Below, one piece after another: positions 1 through 5,734 of a stretch of DNA of 64,000 nucleotides (positions within the stretch are counted from its first letter, which is position 1; each line of letters begins with the position of its first letter). The notes under the pieces were generated by a model. It was not told the origin of the DNA, searched no databases, and was given only the letters and a program-made list of their open reading frames with translations. A program made the position numbers and the translations under genes. Source of the DNA: a virus; the IMG/VR virus record IMGVR_UViG_3300013111_000230, positions 1 to 64,000 of that record. One strand, given 5' to 3'.

Positions 1-291
1 AAGACTTACGTTCTGAATGAACAACACGTCCAACCAATCTCCACCTGGCATGCATTGCTGTAACTCGTACCCCATAGTGGTCATGTGTGGGCTCTTGAGT
101 TTTGACTCCTCACCATTAGAGTCTGGTTTGTGTGAGTCGTTAGCATACGCATAACCGAATCGGACACCTGACCGCTTGGTCCACTTGCCTTGTCCCTTGG
201 CGTCTGTTGGGTGTGCCGATGCCTGGGGACATCCTGCTAGTGGTGCAACGATTAACATCGCGAGTGCACAGATTAAAATTTTCTTCAACAT
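1..291 (-). CDS. Small lipoprotein, 3' part only (gene runs off the left edge)
   Basis: The frame is open from an ATG at 291 to base 1 (97 codons, no stop), so the C-terminus lies outside the window. The N-terminus is a lipoprotein signal: basic start (MLKK), hydrophobic stretch, then the lipobox LAGC with the acceptor Cys near residue 21. The mature part is polar and starts with Pro/Gln/Ala. A good ribosome site (AAGGAGA) lies 6-7 bases before the ATG. The product is probably exported and lipid-anchored in the host envelope. No family is recognised; host-surface modification or superinfection exclusion is possible but unsupported. Confidence 0.72.
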   Translation of the reverse strand, partial: MLKKILICALAMLIVAPLAGCPQASAHPTDAKGQGKWTKRSGVRFGYAYANDSHKPDSNGEESKLKSPHMTTMGYELQQCMPGGDWLDVLFIQNVSL

Positions 292-323
292 AGTTTCTCC
301 TTTTTTTGTTGATTAAATAAAAG

Positions 324-397
324 CGCCCTGGGTAGGATTCGAACCTACGACCTGCGGATTAGAAGTCCGATGCTCTATCCAGCTGAGCTACCAGGGC
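324..397 (-). tRNA. tRNA-Arg (anticodon UCU)
   Basis: The minus strand folds as a cloverleaf: acceptor GCCCTGG/CCAGGGC, D arm with GCTCAG..GGATAGAGC, anticodon loop CTTCTAA giving UCU, variable AGGTC, and T arm GTAGG-TTCGAAT-CCTAC. The discriminator is G and no CCA is encoded, so the host must add it. One pair at the top of the anticodon stem (T-C) is mismatched. It should read AGA/AGG arginine codons, which are frequent in these AT-rich genes. It sits between the 5' lipoprotein gene and a micro-ORF, downstream of the promoter near 540. Confidence 0.95.
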
Positions 398-404
398 ATA
401 TATA

Positions 405-497
405 TTAGTGACTTCTTCTACGCCACCAATCAAATACTACACTGCCGAGGAAAATCCCAGCAGAGAGAGCGACAATATCAATTATAAATCCGAACAT
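405..497 (-). CDS. Predicted 30-residue single-helix membrane protein
   Basis: This is a short ATG frame of 30 codons. Residues 2-22 form one hydrophobic helix (FGFIIDIVALSAGIFLGSVV), followed by a Trp- and Arg-rich tail (FDWWRRRSH), as expected for an N-out/C-in inner-membrane peptide. An AAGGGA sequence lies about 7 bases before the ATG, and the sigma70-like promoter at 525-553 is immediately upstream. It resembles in style the other micro membrane proteins in this window. Function unknown; it is too short to exclude chance. Confidence 0.45.
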   Translation of the reverse strand: MFGFIIDIVALSAGIFLGSVVFDWWRRRSH

Positions 498-524
498 GTT
501 TTATCCCTTCATTGTTGTGTAACT

Positions 525-553
525 ATTGTATCAACACTTAAATTGAAAGTCAA
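525..553 (-). promoter_or_regulatory. Sigma70-like promoter upstream of the micro-ORF, tRNA and lipoprotein
   Basis: On the minus strand there is a -35 TTGACT (548-553), a 17-base spacer and a -10 TACAAT (525-530). The -35 overlaps the 3' end of the gene at 550-786. It would transcribe the 30-residue membrane peptide, tRNA-Arg and the lipoprotein at the left edge. Confidence 0.6.
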
Positions 554-786
554 GCGTTTTTTGCTCTTGAAATGATTTTTAAAAATTTAGCACGAATCCA
601 CTCACACTCACCTGTAGACATTCTTATTTGGCATCTATACTCATCCCTGTGCCAAAAGTAATCGTCCGTAACGCTCGGCAAGTCGTGTATTCGCTTCTTC
701 TGAGTTACTAAACCAATCTCTCCGCAATCCTTTGTAGGTTCCGTAACTCTAACGATGTCTCCAATGTCAAACTCTTGTCTGTGCAT
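550..786 (-). CDS. Small SH3/KOW-like protein, 78 aa
   Basis: The N-terminus reads FDIGDIVRV, then a G-x-IGLVTQ turn and a later Y-R-C-Q-I-R strand followed by a W-I-x-x-x-x-L ending. This is the pattern of a small five-stranded SH3/KOW-like barrel (GDxVRV ... GxV ... YxVxW ... W..L). At least four neighbours between 2037 and 5047 show the same pattern without close identity. No catalytic residues are evident. Role inferred only: a protein- or nucleic-acid-binding module, perhaps a host-takeover peptide. Confidence 0.65.
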   Translation of the reverse strand: MHRQEFDIGDIVRVTEPTKDCGEIGLVTQKKRIHDLPSVTDDYFWHRDEYRCQIRMSTGECEWIRAKFLKIISRAKNA

Positions 787-798
787 AAACCTAACTAC

Positions 799-1305
799 TT
801 AAAACCAATCGTCGTCGTCCCAGTTGAACGGGTTGTCATATTCATCCGTATCACTAGGATCCTTCTTGTTGCCACTAGATACCTTAGTTGATGGTACGTA
901 AGGTGGTACAATTGGCGGTTTCTTGGTTGTTTTTGCTGAAGATCTTTTAGTGTATTGCTTTTGCTTCAGCACCTTCTTTTTCTTTTCAAACTTTCTTCTC
1001 AATATCTCAACCTTATCGTGCCTTTCGATAATACCCTGGGACATTGCTGGCAAATAAGACGGGTCTCCCCCGTCAAACACTCTTACTTTTTCTCCCGACT
1101 TGAGAGTGAGTACAGGGTCTCCACCGATGATAGAAGGATGTGCAATAAGTTCCGATGCTGTCAGGTTCTTATAGAGAGTCTTCACTCGCCCCTCAATTAC
1201 ACTCGTTACGGGTACCCTAAAAGTACCCTTACTATCAGCCTCCACGACTGTTCTCTCCCCATCATAGAGGAAAGAGACATGTTTTATAATCCTGGTTGAC
1301 TTCAA
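799..1305 (-). CDS. Unknown protein with basic linker and acidic aromatic C-terminal tip, 168 aa
   Basis: An N-terminal globular half (about 1-100) is followed by a Lys-rich helix (RRKFEKKKKVLKQKQ), a Pro/Ser/Thr-rich linker, and an acidic tail ending NWDDDDWF. Acidic tips ending in an aromatic residue are the partner-recruiting tails of bacterial single-stranded DNA-binding proteins, so the tail may mimic one; this is inference. I choose a TTG start at 1305 because GGAGGT sits 7 bases upstream. A longer frame from TTG 1320 would begin inside that ribosome site and overlap the upstream lipoprotein gene. No family recognised. Confidence 0.65.
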   Translation of the reverse strand: MKSTRIIKHVSFLYDGERTVVEADSKGTFRVPVTSVIEGRVKTLYKNLTASELIAHPSIIGGDPVLTLKSGEKVRVFDGGDPSYLPAMSQGIIERHDKVEILRRKFEKKKKVLKQKQYTKRSSAKTTKKPPIVPPYVPSTKVSSGNKKDPSDTDEYDNPFNWDDDDWF

Positions 1306-1310
1306 GTCAC

Positions 1311-1538
1311 TCACCTCCAACGCCTCTTCTCGTAGCAGATATGGTACTCATCGCAGATCTGAACTTCTCTGGTTTCTTCCCAGCAATAATTCCTGTTACA
1401 GACCTCAACCCTCTCCTGTCCATAATAACAGTCGTATTCCGTGTGAGAATATTCTGGGTGATATGGGTCGCAATCATCGTCTAGCAAAATTAGACATCCT
1501 TGCAACATACAAAACAAAACCAATAATACTACTCTCAT
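1311..1538 (-). CDS. Cys-rich small lipoprotein, 75 aa
   Basis: The N-terminus is a short lipoprotein signal (MRVVLLVLFCMLQGC) with a lipobox-like LQGC, acceptor Cys15. The mature part has acidic/aromatic runs and six further cysteines, some in NRNYCWEE and YHICYE, so it may form disulfides in the periplasm. Its ATG overlaps the TGA of the upstream 47-residue membrane protein (ATGA), implying translational coupling. It is one of four lipoprotein-type genes in the window. Function unknown. Confidence 0.65.
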   Translation of the reverse strand: MRVVLLVLFCMLQGCLILLDDDCDPYHPEYSHTEYDCYYGQERVEVCNRNYCWEETREVQICDEYHICYEKRRWR

Positions 1539-1678
1539 GTTCTACCCCAAATCAAAGTTCTCAACGACTTCACTCCAACTTCGGCCGCAATCAACGTACC
1601 ATAGACAGCTGCACCAAGAATTAAAGGTGCTGCGAGAATGGCAACATCAAGACAGAGTGTTATGTCATCCCGTTTCAA
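1535..1678 (-). CDS. Predicted 47-residue membrane protein with TTG start
   Basis: A TTG-initiated frame carries a basic/acidic start (MKRDD), one hydrophobic helix (VAILAAPLILGAAVYGTLIA) and an amphipathic basic tail. An AGGA core lies about 7 bases upstream of the TTG. It overlaps the 3' end of the gene at 1665-1925, and its TGA overlaps the ATG of the lipoprotein downstream (ATGA), filling an otherwise empty 127-base gap. The tiling of both ends is the main evidence that it is real. Could be a holin-like or envelope peptide; no family assigned. Confidence 0.55.
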   Translation of the reverse strand: MKRDDITLCLDVAILAAPLILGAAVYGTLIAAEVGVKSLRTLIWGRT

Positions 1679-1925
1679 AAGTAATCCTCAATTCTTTAAT
1701 ACGAGCACAAAGTTTGGCGTACTTCTCTGGGACGTGGCCCTCTTTCTTCCTCTCCAAGATCGACACCAGTGGTTCTGCCCACTCATCGACGGATGGCACA
1801 TAGACCAAGTACTTGTCGCCAAACACTTCCTTGTAAAACATCCCCTCAAGTCCATTACAATTAGTGCCAAAGAGATCATAATCTCCAATAAAAATTAACG
1901 CTTCGCCCTGTTTAACTTCACTCAT
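1665..1925 (-). CDS. Unknown small protein, SH3-like N-terminal half, 86 aa
   Basis: Residues 1-50 show alternating strands (GEALIFIGDYDLFG, then YKEVFGDKYLVYVPSVDEW) like the small barrel proteins nearby. The C-terminal third is helical and basic (LERKKEGHVPEKYAKL). The ATG is preceded by AGGTAG. Its end overlaps the TTG-start membrane peptide at 1535-1678. No recognised domain or catalytic motif; it may be a barrel plus helix adaptor. Confidence 0.6.
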   Translation of the reverse strand: MSEVKQGEALIFIGDYDLFGTNCNGLEGMFYKEVFGDKYLVYVPSVDEWAEPLVSILERKKEGHVPEKYAKLCARIKELRITFETG

Positions 1926-1929
1926 CTAC

Positions 1930-2022
1930 CTAGTCCCTGTAATCATAATTAATGATAGCAAAACAAAAAAATAATAGCAACACAAAAAAGAACTTAAAAA
2001 TAAAACCATCCGTAAGCAGCAT
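1930..2022 (-). CDS. Possible 30-residue membrane peptide
   Basis: The 110-base gap between two genes contains an ATG frame of 30 codons. Its core is almost entirely hydrophobic (FIFKFFFVLLLFFCFAII) and its tail is polar (NYDYRD). No convincing ribosome site precedes the ATG, although coupling from the upstream gene ending at 2037 is possible. The composition matches other micro membrane proteins in the window, but AT-rich DNA can produce Phe/Leu runs by chance, so support is weak. Confidence 0.35.
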   Translation of the reverse strand: MLLTDGFIFKFFFVLLLFFCFAIINYDYRD

Positions 2023-2036
2023 GTTGCCAAGAGCGC

Positions 2037-2240
2037 TTAACGCTTTGTGAGTTGCCAAATCCATACTTCCTCCACAATGCCCGTGGTCCAAGCTACGCGA
2101 TACCTCTTCGCACTAACTGGTTTGATAACAATACCCACGCAAGCAGAAATATCCTCCCCCAAGAACTTTGAATATTCTCTGGCATCCAACCCAATTAGCA
2201 TGCCTGGGTATATCTCGTTTGGTTTTAATCTCTTAGACAT
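2037..2240 (-). CDS. SH3/KOW-like mini-protein, 67 aa
   Basis: The sequence has the order PGMLIGL ... CVGIVIKP ... RYRVAWTTG ... VEEVWIWQL, an almost textbook five-strand small barrel (entry strand, G-x-V turn, YRVxW strand, W-x-W-x-L closing strand). No enzyme motif is visible. Its start overlaps the end of the gene at 2225-2485 by 16 bases. Small barrel proteins of this style are common and mostly uncharacterised in marine T4-like phages. Likely a binding module; partner unknown. Confidence 0.65.
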   Translation of the reverse strand: MSKRLKPNEIYPGMLIGLDAREYSKFLGEDISACVGIVIKPVSAKRYRVAWTTGIVEEVWIWQLTKR

Positions 2241-2485
2241 TTTTTATTTTGTGATATGTATCGACTGATGTGATGACAGATGTCAAGACTGTCACCTTCG
2301 AATCCTCGATCAAGTTCTTTATAAGACTCTAGTGCCTCTCTGGTTAATATAAACAATCTCGCAAATAAATCTGCTCTTGGCCCAAGATCTGATAATTGTT
2401 TCGTGTCCAAGTCATCCACTGAATACCCACTGTCTTCGTCAGACTTCCAATGGTAACCACTCCCCACTCTCCATTCTTTTGACAT
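2225..2485 (-). CDS. Unknown acidic small protein, 86 aa
   Basis: The first 25 residues are polar and Gly/Ser/Asp rich. The rest is predicted helical (LGPRADLFARLFILTREALESYKEL), ending in a Cys/His-containing helix (LDICHHISRYISQNKKC). It overlaps both neighbours (2037-2240 downstream, 2439-2672 upstream), as in a tightly packed operon. An AGAAAG sequence precedes the ATG. No family recognised. Confidence 0.55.
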   Translation of the reverse strand: MSKEWRVGSGYHWKSDEDSGYSVDDLDTKQLSDLGPRADLFARLFILTREALESYKELDRGFEGDSLDICHHISRYISQNKKCLRD

Positions 2486-2672
2486 CTTTCTTTCTAATTA
2501 AACTCCACGACTTAAATTTGGTAATCCTACCCTCGTTTAACCCGTTTAACAATAAAACATTGTAATAATCATTGGGAAGAAACCCAACTACTTTTCCAAA
2601 AACATTAATTGGTTTACCTAGAGGAAAGTCCCTTAAGTAAACCTCATCGCCTCTGTTAAACTCCCTGTCCAT
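2439..2672 (-). CDS. SH3/KOW-like mini-protein, 77 aa
   Basis: The sequence begins EFNRGDEVYLRDFP, then FGKVVGFLPNDYYNVLLLNG and a closing KSWSLI strand. This is the same small-barrel layout as the 67 and 78 aa neighbours. The C-terminus is basic (IRKKDVKRMES). No catalytic motif. It probably binds a protein or nucleic acid; specificity cannot be read from the sequence. Confidence 0.6.
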   Translation of the reverse strand: MDREFNRGDEVYLRDFPLGKPINVFGKVVGFLPNDYYNVLLLNGLNEGRITKFKSWSLIRKKDVKRMESGEWLPLEV

Positions 2673-2710
2673 ACTAAGTAATTAGTACAGACAGGGGTTC
2701 AAAAGGTGAT

Positions 2711-3148
2711 CTAATTTACCTCTACTAATTCGATATCAAAGTTGAGATTCTTGCCTGCCATAGGATGATTAAAATCAATCACAACAAACTCCTCCTCAAC
2801 CTGATTAATCACTCCACGAACTGGCTGATTCTGTACGTTTCCTTCAATAACCACTCCCGCTTCAAACTCAAAGTTCTCTGGAAATGATTGTTTTGGCACA
2901 GATTGGATGCCTTCAGGATTATGTTCACCATAAGCCTGTTCAGGTTCAAGTGTAACAGTCTTCGTTTCGCCAACCTTCATCCCATTAACAGCTGCGTCAA
3001 ATCCAGGGATCATCTGCCCTGCACCCACAGTAAACTCAATGGCCTCGCCACGGTCATACGAACTATCAAAAACAGTTCCGTCCTCGAAGGTTCCCTTGTA
3101 GTGAACATGCACTGCACGACCTTCCTTTGCTATTGTCTTCTTACCCAT
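2711..3148 (-). CDS. FKBP-type peptidyl-prolyl isomerase, SlyD-like
   Basis: This 145-residue protein has the SlyD/FkpB layout: VHVHYKGTFEDGTVFDSS near the N-terminus, GAGQMIPGFDAAVNGMKVGE in the FKBP core, an inserted flap domain (about 70-125) after AYGEHNPE, and a closing FDIELVEV strand. The family catalyses proline cis/trans isomerisation and acts as a folding chaperone. The metal-binding His/Cys tail of cellular SlyD is absent. A GGAGTA ribosome site lies 6-7 bases before the ATG. It is one of five chaperone or quality-control genes in the window. Confidence 0.93.
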   Translation of the reverse strand: MGKKTIAKEGRAVHVHYKGTFEDGTVFDSSYDRGEAIEFTVGAGQMIPGFDAAVNGMKVGETKTVTLEPEQAYGEHNPEGIQSVPKQSFPENFEFEAGVVIEGNVQNQPVRGVINQVEEEFVVIDFNHPMAGKNLNFDIELVEVN

Positions 3149-3162
3149 TTTATGTACTCCTT

Positions 3163-3417
3163 TTAATTGTTTTGGTTAAGATCTTTTTTTCTCTTCATTT
3201 TTTTCTTGAGGTATTTTCCAACCTCTGATTCTAGTTCAACCTCCTCCAATCCCTCCTCTTCTGGAGGTTCCCATATGTCCCACTCTACATTATCCATATT
3301 ATCCTTTCCGTAGATGTAAGTCAAGTGATTTTCGAAATCTTTTGCCTTACAGTCAAAAGTCGAAGTCCTATCTTCGATATGATTATTCTTGAGAATATAT
3401 ACTGTCGCTTCAATCAT
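3163..3417 (-). CDS. Unknown small protein with acidic then basic C-terminus, 84 aa
   Basis: Residues 1-50 form a small alpha/beta region starting MIEATVYILKNNHIEDR. A strongly acidic stretch (PPEEEGLEEVELESE) is followed by a Lys-rich tail (KKKMKRKKD). Its ATG overlaps the upstream TGA (ATGA), so it is probably co-translated with the gene at 3414-3851. No family recognised. Confidence 0.55.
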   Translation of the reverse strand: MIEATVYILKNNHIEDRTSTFDCKAKDFENHLTYIYGKDNMDNVEWDIWEPPEEEGLEEVELESEVGKYLKKKMKRKKDLNQNN

Positions 3418-3851
3418 CCAACAATCCTTATAACTGGTCTTAATTCGGAAGAGAACCCCTTCTCTTCATAGTATTCTAAATCCATCTCATTCAACTTCTT
3501 AAAGACCGCGCTCAACTTATCAGAAGAATTGGGTCCAAAAACTACACTCGACGGGAATGAAACAAAGTTTAAAAACTCATCCAGTTCCCTCTCAATGTTG
3601 GTTGTGGATATACCTCGCATGTCCAGGGTTCTGTATCTTTTCTGTGTTCTTCTATATTTCTTGTTCTCAGCATATTTGATTCTCATATTACCACAGTCAA
3701 TCATTTGCCAAAACTGCGCCTTCTTGATTCTATTTACTCTGTCCCTAAACAAGTAAAACCAATACGCCCTAGTCTCTTTGATCAACAGCCCTGTACCAAT
3801 ATCTGTCATGATCATGTCGCCTGGTTTTACATTGTACCTCTCTTCTATCAA
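3414..3851 (-). CDS. Unknown protein with SH3-like N-terminus, 145 aa, TTG start
   Basis: From TTG 3851 the protein reads (M)IEERYNVKPGDMIMTD..., a barrel-like opening (KPGDMIMTDIGTGLLI, then AYWFYLFRD), followed by a basic middle (KKYRRTQKRYRT) and a helical C-terminal half. I reject the longer frame to 3950 because those 33 codons overlap a convincing 41-residue membrane protein in another frame. The TTG lies in gaTTGAta, overlapping that gene's TGA, and a GGAG sequence is about 9 bases upstream. The DM/GTG region resembles the neighbouring mini-barrels. Function unknown. Confidence 0.6.
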   Translation of the reverse strand: MIEERYNVKPGDMIMTDIGTGLLIKETRAYWFYLFRDRVNRIKKAQFWQMIDCGNMRIKYAENKKYRRTQKRYRTLDMRGISTTNIERELDEFLNFVSFPSSVVFGPNSSDKLSAVFKKLNEMDLEYYEEKGFSSELRPVIRIVG

Positions 3852-3973
3852 TCTCTCGTTCTCCAGAACAGATAAACCTGAAGGACAAACAAGGCCACTA
3901 TCGCGAGAATATACCATTGCCTGTTCTCCATCGTTATGACACCATACCAATCGTTTACTTCCATAACATTCAT
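3848..3973 (-). CDS. Predicted 41-residue membrane protein
   Basis: An ATG frame gives a polar, aromatic N-terminus (MNVMEVNDWYGV), one transmembrane helix (WYILAIVALFVLQVYLFW) and a basic end (RTRD). Its ATG overlaps the TGA of the upstream 58-residue gene (ATGA at 3970-3973), and its TGA overlaps the TTG of the next gene (TTGA). Perfect tiling on both sides and the clear helix argue that it is expressed. Function unknown; envelope peptide. Confidence 0.6.
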   Translation of the reverse strand: MNVMEVNDWYGVITMENRQWYILAIVALFVLQVYLFWRTRD

Positions 3974-4146
3974 TCTCTCACCAAACTTAAATCCCCAGAC
4001 CACACCCAAAGTCTCTGCTCACCGAAGAGCACTAGAAGTTTGCCCACCTCATTTGGCTCCTTGAGTATTATACCATGCTTCACCTTGGGGGATAACAAGG
4101 GATCATGGTGCCAGTGAGTATATTTTACCAAATCTCCGACTCTCAA
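3970..4146 (-). CDS. SH3/KOW-like mini-protein, 58 aa, TTG start
   Basis: The frame starts with TTG directly after the TAA of the DUF2061 gene and reads (M)RVGDLVKYTHWHHDP..., then VKHGIILKEP, KLLVLFGEQ and LWVWSGDLSLV. This is the same barrel template as its neighbours (RVGDLVKY ... GIIL ... LLVLFG ... VWSGDL). It ends in an ATGA overlap with the 41-residue membrane protein. It fills an otherwise empty 170-base gap. A binding module is inferred. Confidence 0.6.
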   Translation of the reverse strand: MRVGDLVKYTHWHHDPLLSPKVKHGIILKEPNEVGKLLVLFGEQRLWVWSGDLSLVRE

Positions 4147-4350
4147 TTATTTGTCAACACCAAACCTTGTCTTGTACCACAACCTCTCATGAGTATAGTA
4201 TAGGACCGTCTTGGTCAAAATCTCTATGCCACTAAACATTGCTGCATAGTCAATGCTACCAGTCATTATCCACGATAATATGAACGTGTCCAGTGTTCCT
4301 ACAATTCTCCACGTTAGCGCCTTAGCGACGTGTCTCTTCTTTTGTACCAC
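4147..4350 (-). CDS. DUF2061 small membrane protein
   Basis: This 67-residue protein matches the DUF2061 pattern: KALTWRIVGTLDTFILSWIMTG, then FSGIEILTKTVLYYTHERLWY. It has two predicted transmembrane helices joined by a short polar loop and sits in the inner membrane. DUF2061 is a widespread family of unknown function also seen in phages. A TATAGT/TTGACT promoter begins 34 bases upstream, so it heads a transcription unit. The TAA is followed directly by the TTG of the next gene. Confidence 0.9.
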   Translation of the reverse strand: MVQKKRHVAKALTWRIVGTLDTFILSWIMTGSIDYAAMFSGIEILTKTVLYYTHERLWYKTRFGVDK

Positions 4351-4383
4351 TATTACCTCTCCTTTGTTTGTTATTGTTTATAT

Positions 4384-4412
4384 ACTATACCAGATATGTT
4401 TTATGAAGTCAA
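4384..4412 (-). promoter_or_regulatory. Sigma70-like promoter before the DUF2061 gene
   Basis: Minus strand -35 TTGACT (4407-4412), 17-base spacer, -10 TATAGT (4384-4389) followed by ATATAAAC. The -10 region matches those before the SSB and 412 aa genes (GTATAGTATA). Confidence 0.75.
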
Positions 4413-4425
4413 TCTTTTTTTTATG

Positions 4426-4797
4426 TTATGGTAGGGGGCGTCCAATATAATTATTCCAGGCATATCTCTTTCTCTTTTCGAGATAATCTTCCTCGTCTTC
4501 GCAGTCATATGATTCTCTTTCGAATGGAATGTCATAATACGCCTTCCTGCCGTTGCCGTGTCTCAAGTATCCCTTCATCCAGTACCATCCGTAAAGAATT
4601 AGAAATCCGACAAAAAAGCACTCGATTTGCTGCTGAAAATGGATACACTCGTGGCGCCTGGTTGTTTCGCCTACTTCTCCGCGACACCAGACAAAAATAC
4701 CAAGATTAATCGCTCCGATCTCAATTGGAGCAATCTTGCTCAACCAAACTGGGACTCTACTATTCTCTATGAAAATAGGCGTTAATGATTTCAGCAT
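4426..4797 (-). CDS. HExxH-motif membrane-associated protein, 123 aa
   Basis: The centre holds HECIH (residues 49-53), the zinc-binding HExxH motif of gluzincin-type peptidases. It is followed by a hydrophobic helix (ECFFVGFLILYGWYWM) and by AYYDIPFERESYDCE, in which a Glu could be the third zinc ligand. Similar short HExxH proteins occur in marine T4-like phages. Activity is not proven; the protein is small for a peptidase. The ATG has an excellent ribosome site (GGAGGTAA, 6 bases upstream) and lies 38 bases inside the upstream gene. Confidence 0.65.
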   Translation of the reverse strand: MLKSLTPIFIENSRVPVWLSKIAPIEIGAINLGIFVWCRGEVGETTRRHECIHFQQQIECFFVGFLILYGWYWMKGYLRHGNGRKAYYDIPFERESYDCEDEEDYLEKRKRYAWNNYIGRPLP

Positions 4798-5047
4798 CAG
4801 TCTTACCTCCGTCGTAAACCCACAACCATTTTTTGTAGAGCCAACCTTGACCGTTTTCAGACCTCCTTAGATTAGTAAAATATGATTCATACTTAACTCC
4901 TGGGACCATCCGTACAAGGGCCTTATCGCTATAACCGTCTCCTCTTTGCTCTATCCTAAGAAGTAAACCGATCCACTCGTGTCTTGGAAAAATATAGTGA
5001 TGAACAAGGTCCCCCACTTTCGGTTCTTTTCTACTGGTTCGTACCAC
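4760..5047 (-). CDS. SH3/KOW-like mini-protein, 95 aa, GTG start
   Basis: The frame starts with GTG and reads EPKVGDLVHHYIFPRHEWIGLLLRIE, then KALVRMVPGV and a terminal LYKKWLWVYDGG. This has the GDLV ... GLLL ... ALVRM ... W-x-W order of the small barrels in this cluster, with a longer central loop. No active-site motif. Function unknown; a binding module is inferred. Confidence 0.6.
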   Translation of the reverse strand: MVRTSRKEPKVGDLVHHYIFPRHEWIGLLLRIEQRGDGYSDKALVRMVPGVKYESYFTNLRRSENGQGWLYKKWLWVYDGGKTDAEIINAYFHRE

Positions 5048-5055
5048 ATAAGTAA

Positions 5056-5193
5056 CTAGTATTTACAAGAACATTCTGTCTGCTGATATTCAATTTGCCT
5101 ATCGTAATCCCTATACCAAAACACTACCGCAGTCAATATTAGAGACCAAAGTATTAAGGAAGTTTGTTCAAGAACTTTAGGCGATAGTTTGAT
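5056..5193 (-). CDS. Possible 45-residue membrane protein without a canonical start
   Basis: The 129-base gap contains an open frame ending TAG at 5056, with a hydrophobic helix (SLILWSLILTAVVFWY) and a polar Cys-containing tail (QQTECSCKY), like the other micro membrane proteins. No ATG, GTG or usable TTG precedes the helix in frame. A near-perfect ribosome site (GGAGGTGA) ends about 6 bases before an in-frame ATC at 5193. Either a rare ATC start is used or the frame is not translated. Confidence 0.3.
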   Translation of the reverse strand: MKLSPKVLEQTSLILWSLILTAVVFWYRDYDRQIEYQQTECSCKY

Positions 5194-5734
5194 AGTTAGT
5201 CACCTCCACGACTTTCGAAAGGTCATACTTATACTTAGCAGCAACGTTTGGTCTGCTCCTACTTTCCGCTTCTTGGATTAGGAACTTGAGCCTCTTAAAC
5301 AACAACTCACAGTTTATATAAAACTGAAAGGCTTTGACCAACACACTAACACCCGTGAAACTCATGGAGGTAGTATTTTCACTGAAACAAGTTCTGTCCT
5401 TCATATCGTTTCTGAACTCAATCTTCATCATTGTCTTAGACTTTAATGAGAGTTCCCTTCCAGCTGAATGATCTACTTGAAAATATAAATCACTCAACCC
5501 TATTGTGTCCAAAGACTTATAAGTTTCACCAAAGTGATTGACCAATGCATTAAATCCAGCGTCGACGAGACCAACTCCGTTACCAGAAAATTCTCTCTCT
5601 TCCGAATTGTACTGCATCTTCAATGTAATGTCTGTTTGGTTCCTTTCTTCATATAAATTAAGTGATAGTAGTTTTAACTCTACCCTCTCTTTAAGATATT
5701 CCACGAAATACTTCAAGATAAGATCTCTGTTCAT
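5177..5734 (-). CDS. Unknown protein, 185 aa
   Basis: The protein is predicted mixed alpha/beta, with a helical N-terminus (YFVEYLKERVELKLLSL), a strand-rich middle and a basic helical C-terminus (LFKRLKFLIQEAESRSR). No transmembrane segment or catalytic motif is seen. Its ATG overlaps the stop of the upstream gene (ATGA at 5731-5734), so the two are likely co-translated. No family recognised. Confidence 0.6.
   Translation of the reverse strand: MNRDLILKYFVEYLKERVELKLLSLNLYEERNQTDITLKMQYNSEEREFSGNGVGLVDAGFNALVNHFGETYKSLDTIGLSDLYFQVDHSAGRELSLKSKTMMKIEFRNDMKDRTCFSENTTSMSFTGVSVLVKAFQFYINCELLFKRLKFLIQEAESRSRPNVAAKYKYDLSKVVEVTNYQTIA

Noticed and set aside
2258-2286. Promoter before the 67 aa barrel gene
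   Set aside because: TTGACA is present, but the best -10 (TACATA or GATACA) is 18-20 bases away and inside a coding gene, so it does not fit the 17-base family.
3852-3950. N-terminal extension of the 145 aa protein to TTG 3950
   Set aside because: It overlaps the well-tiled 41 aa membrane protein, and a better TTG with GGAG upstream exists at 3851.
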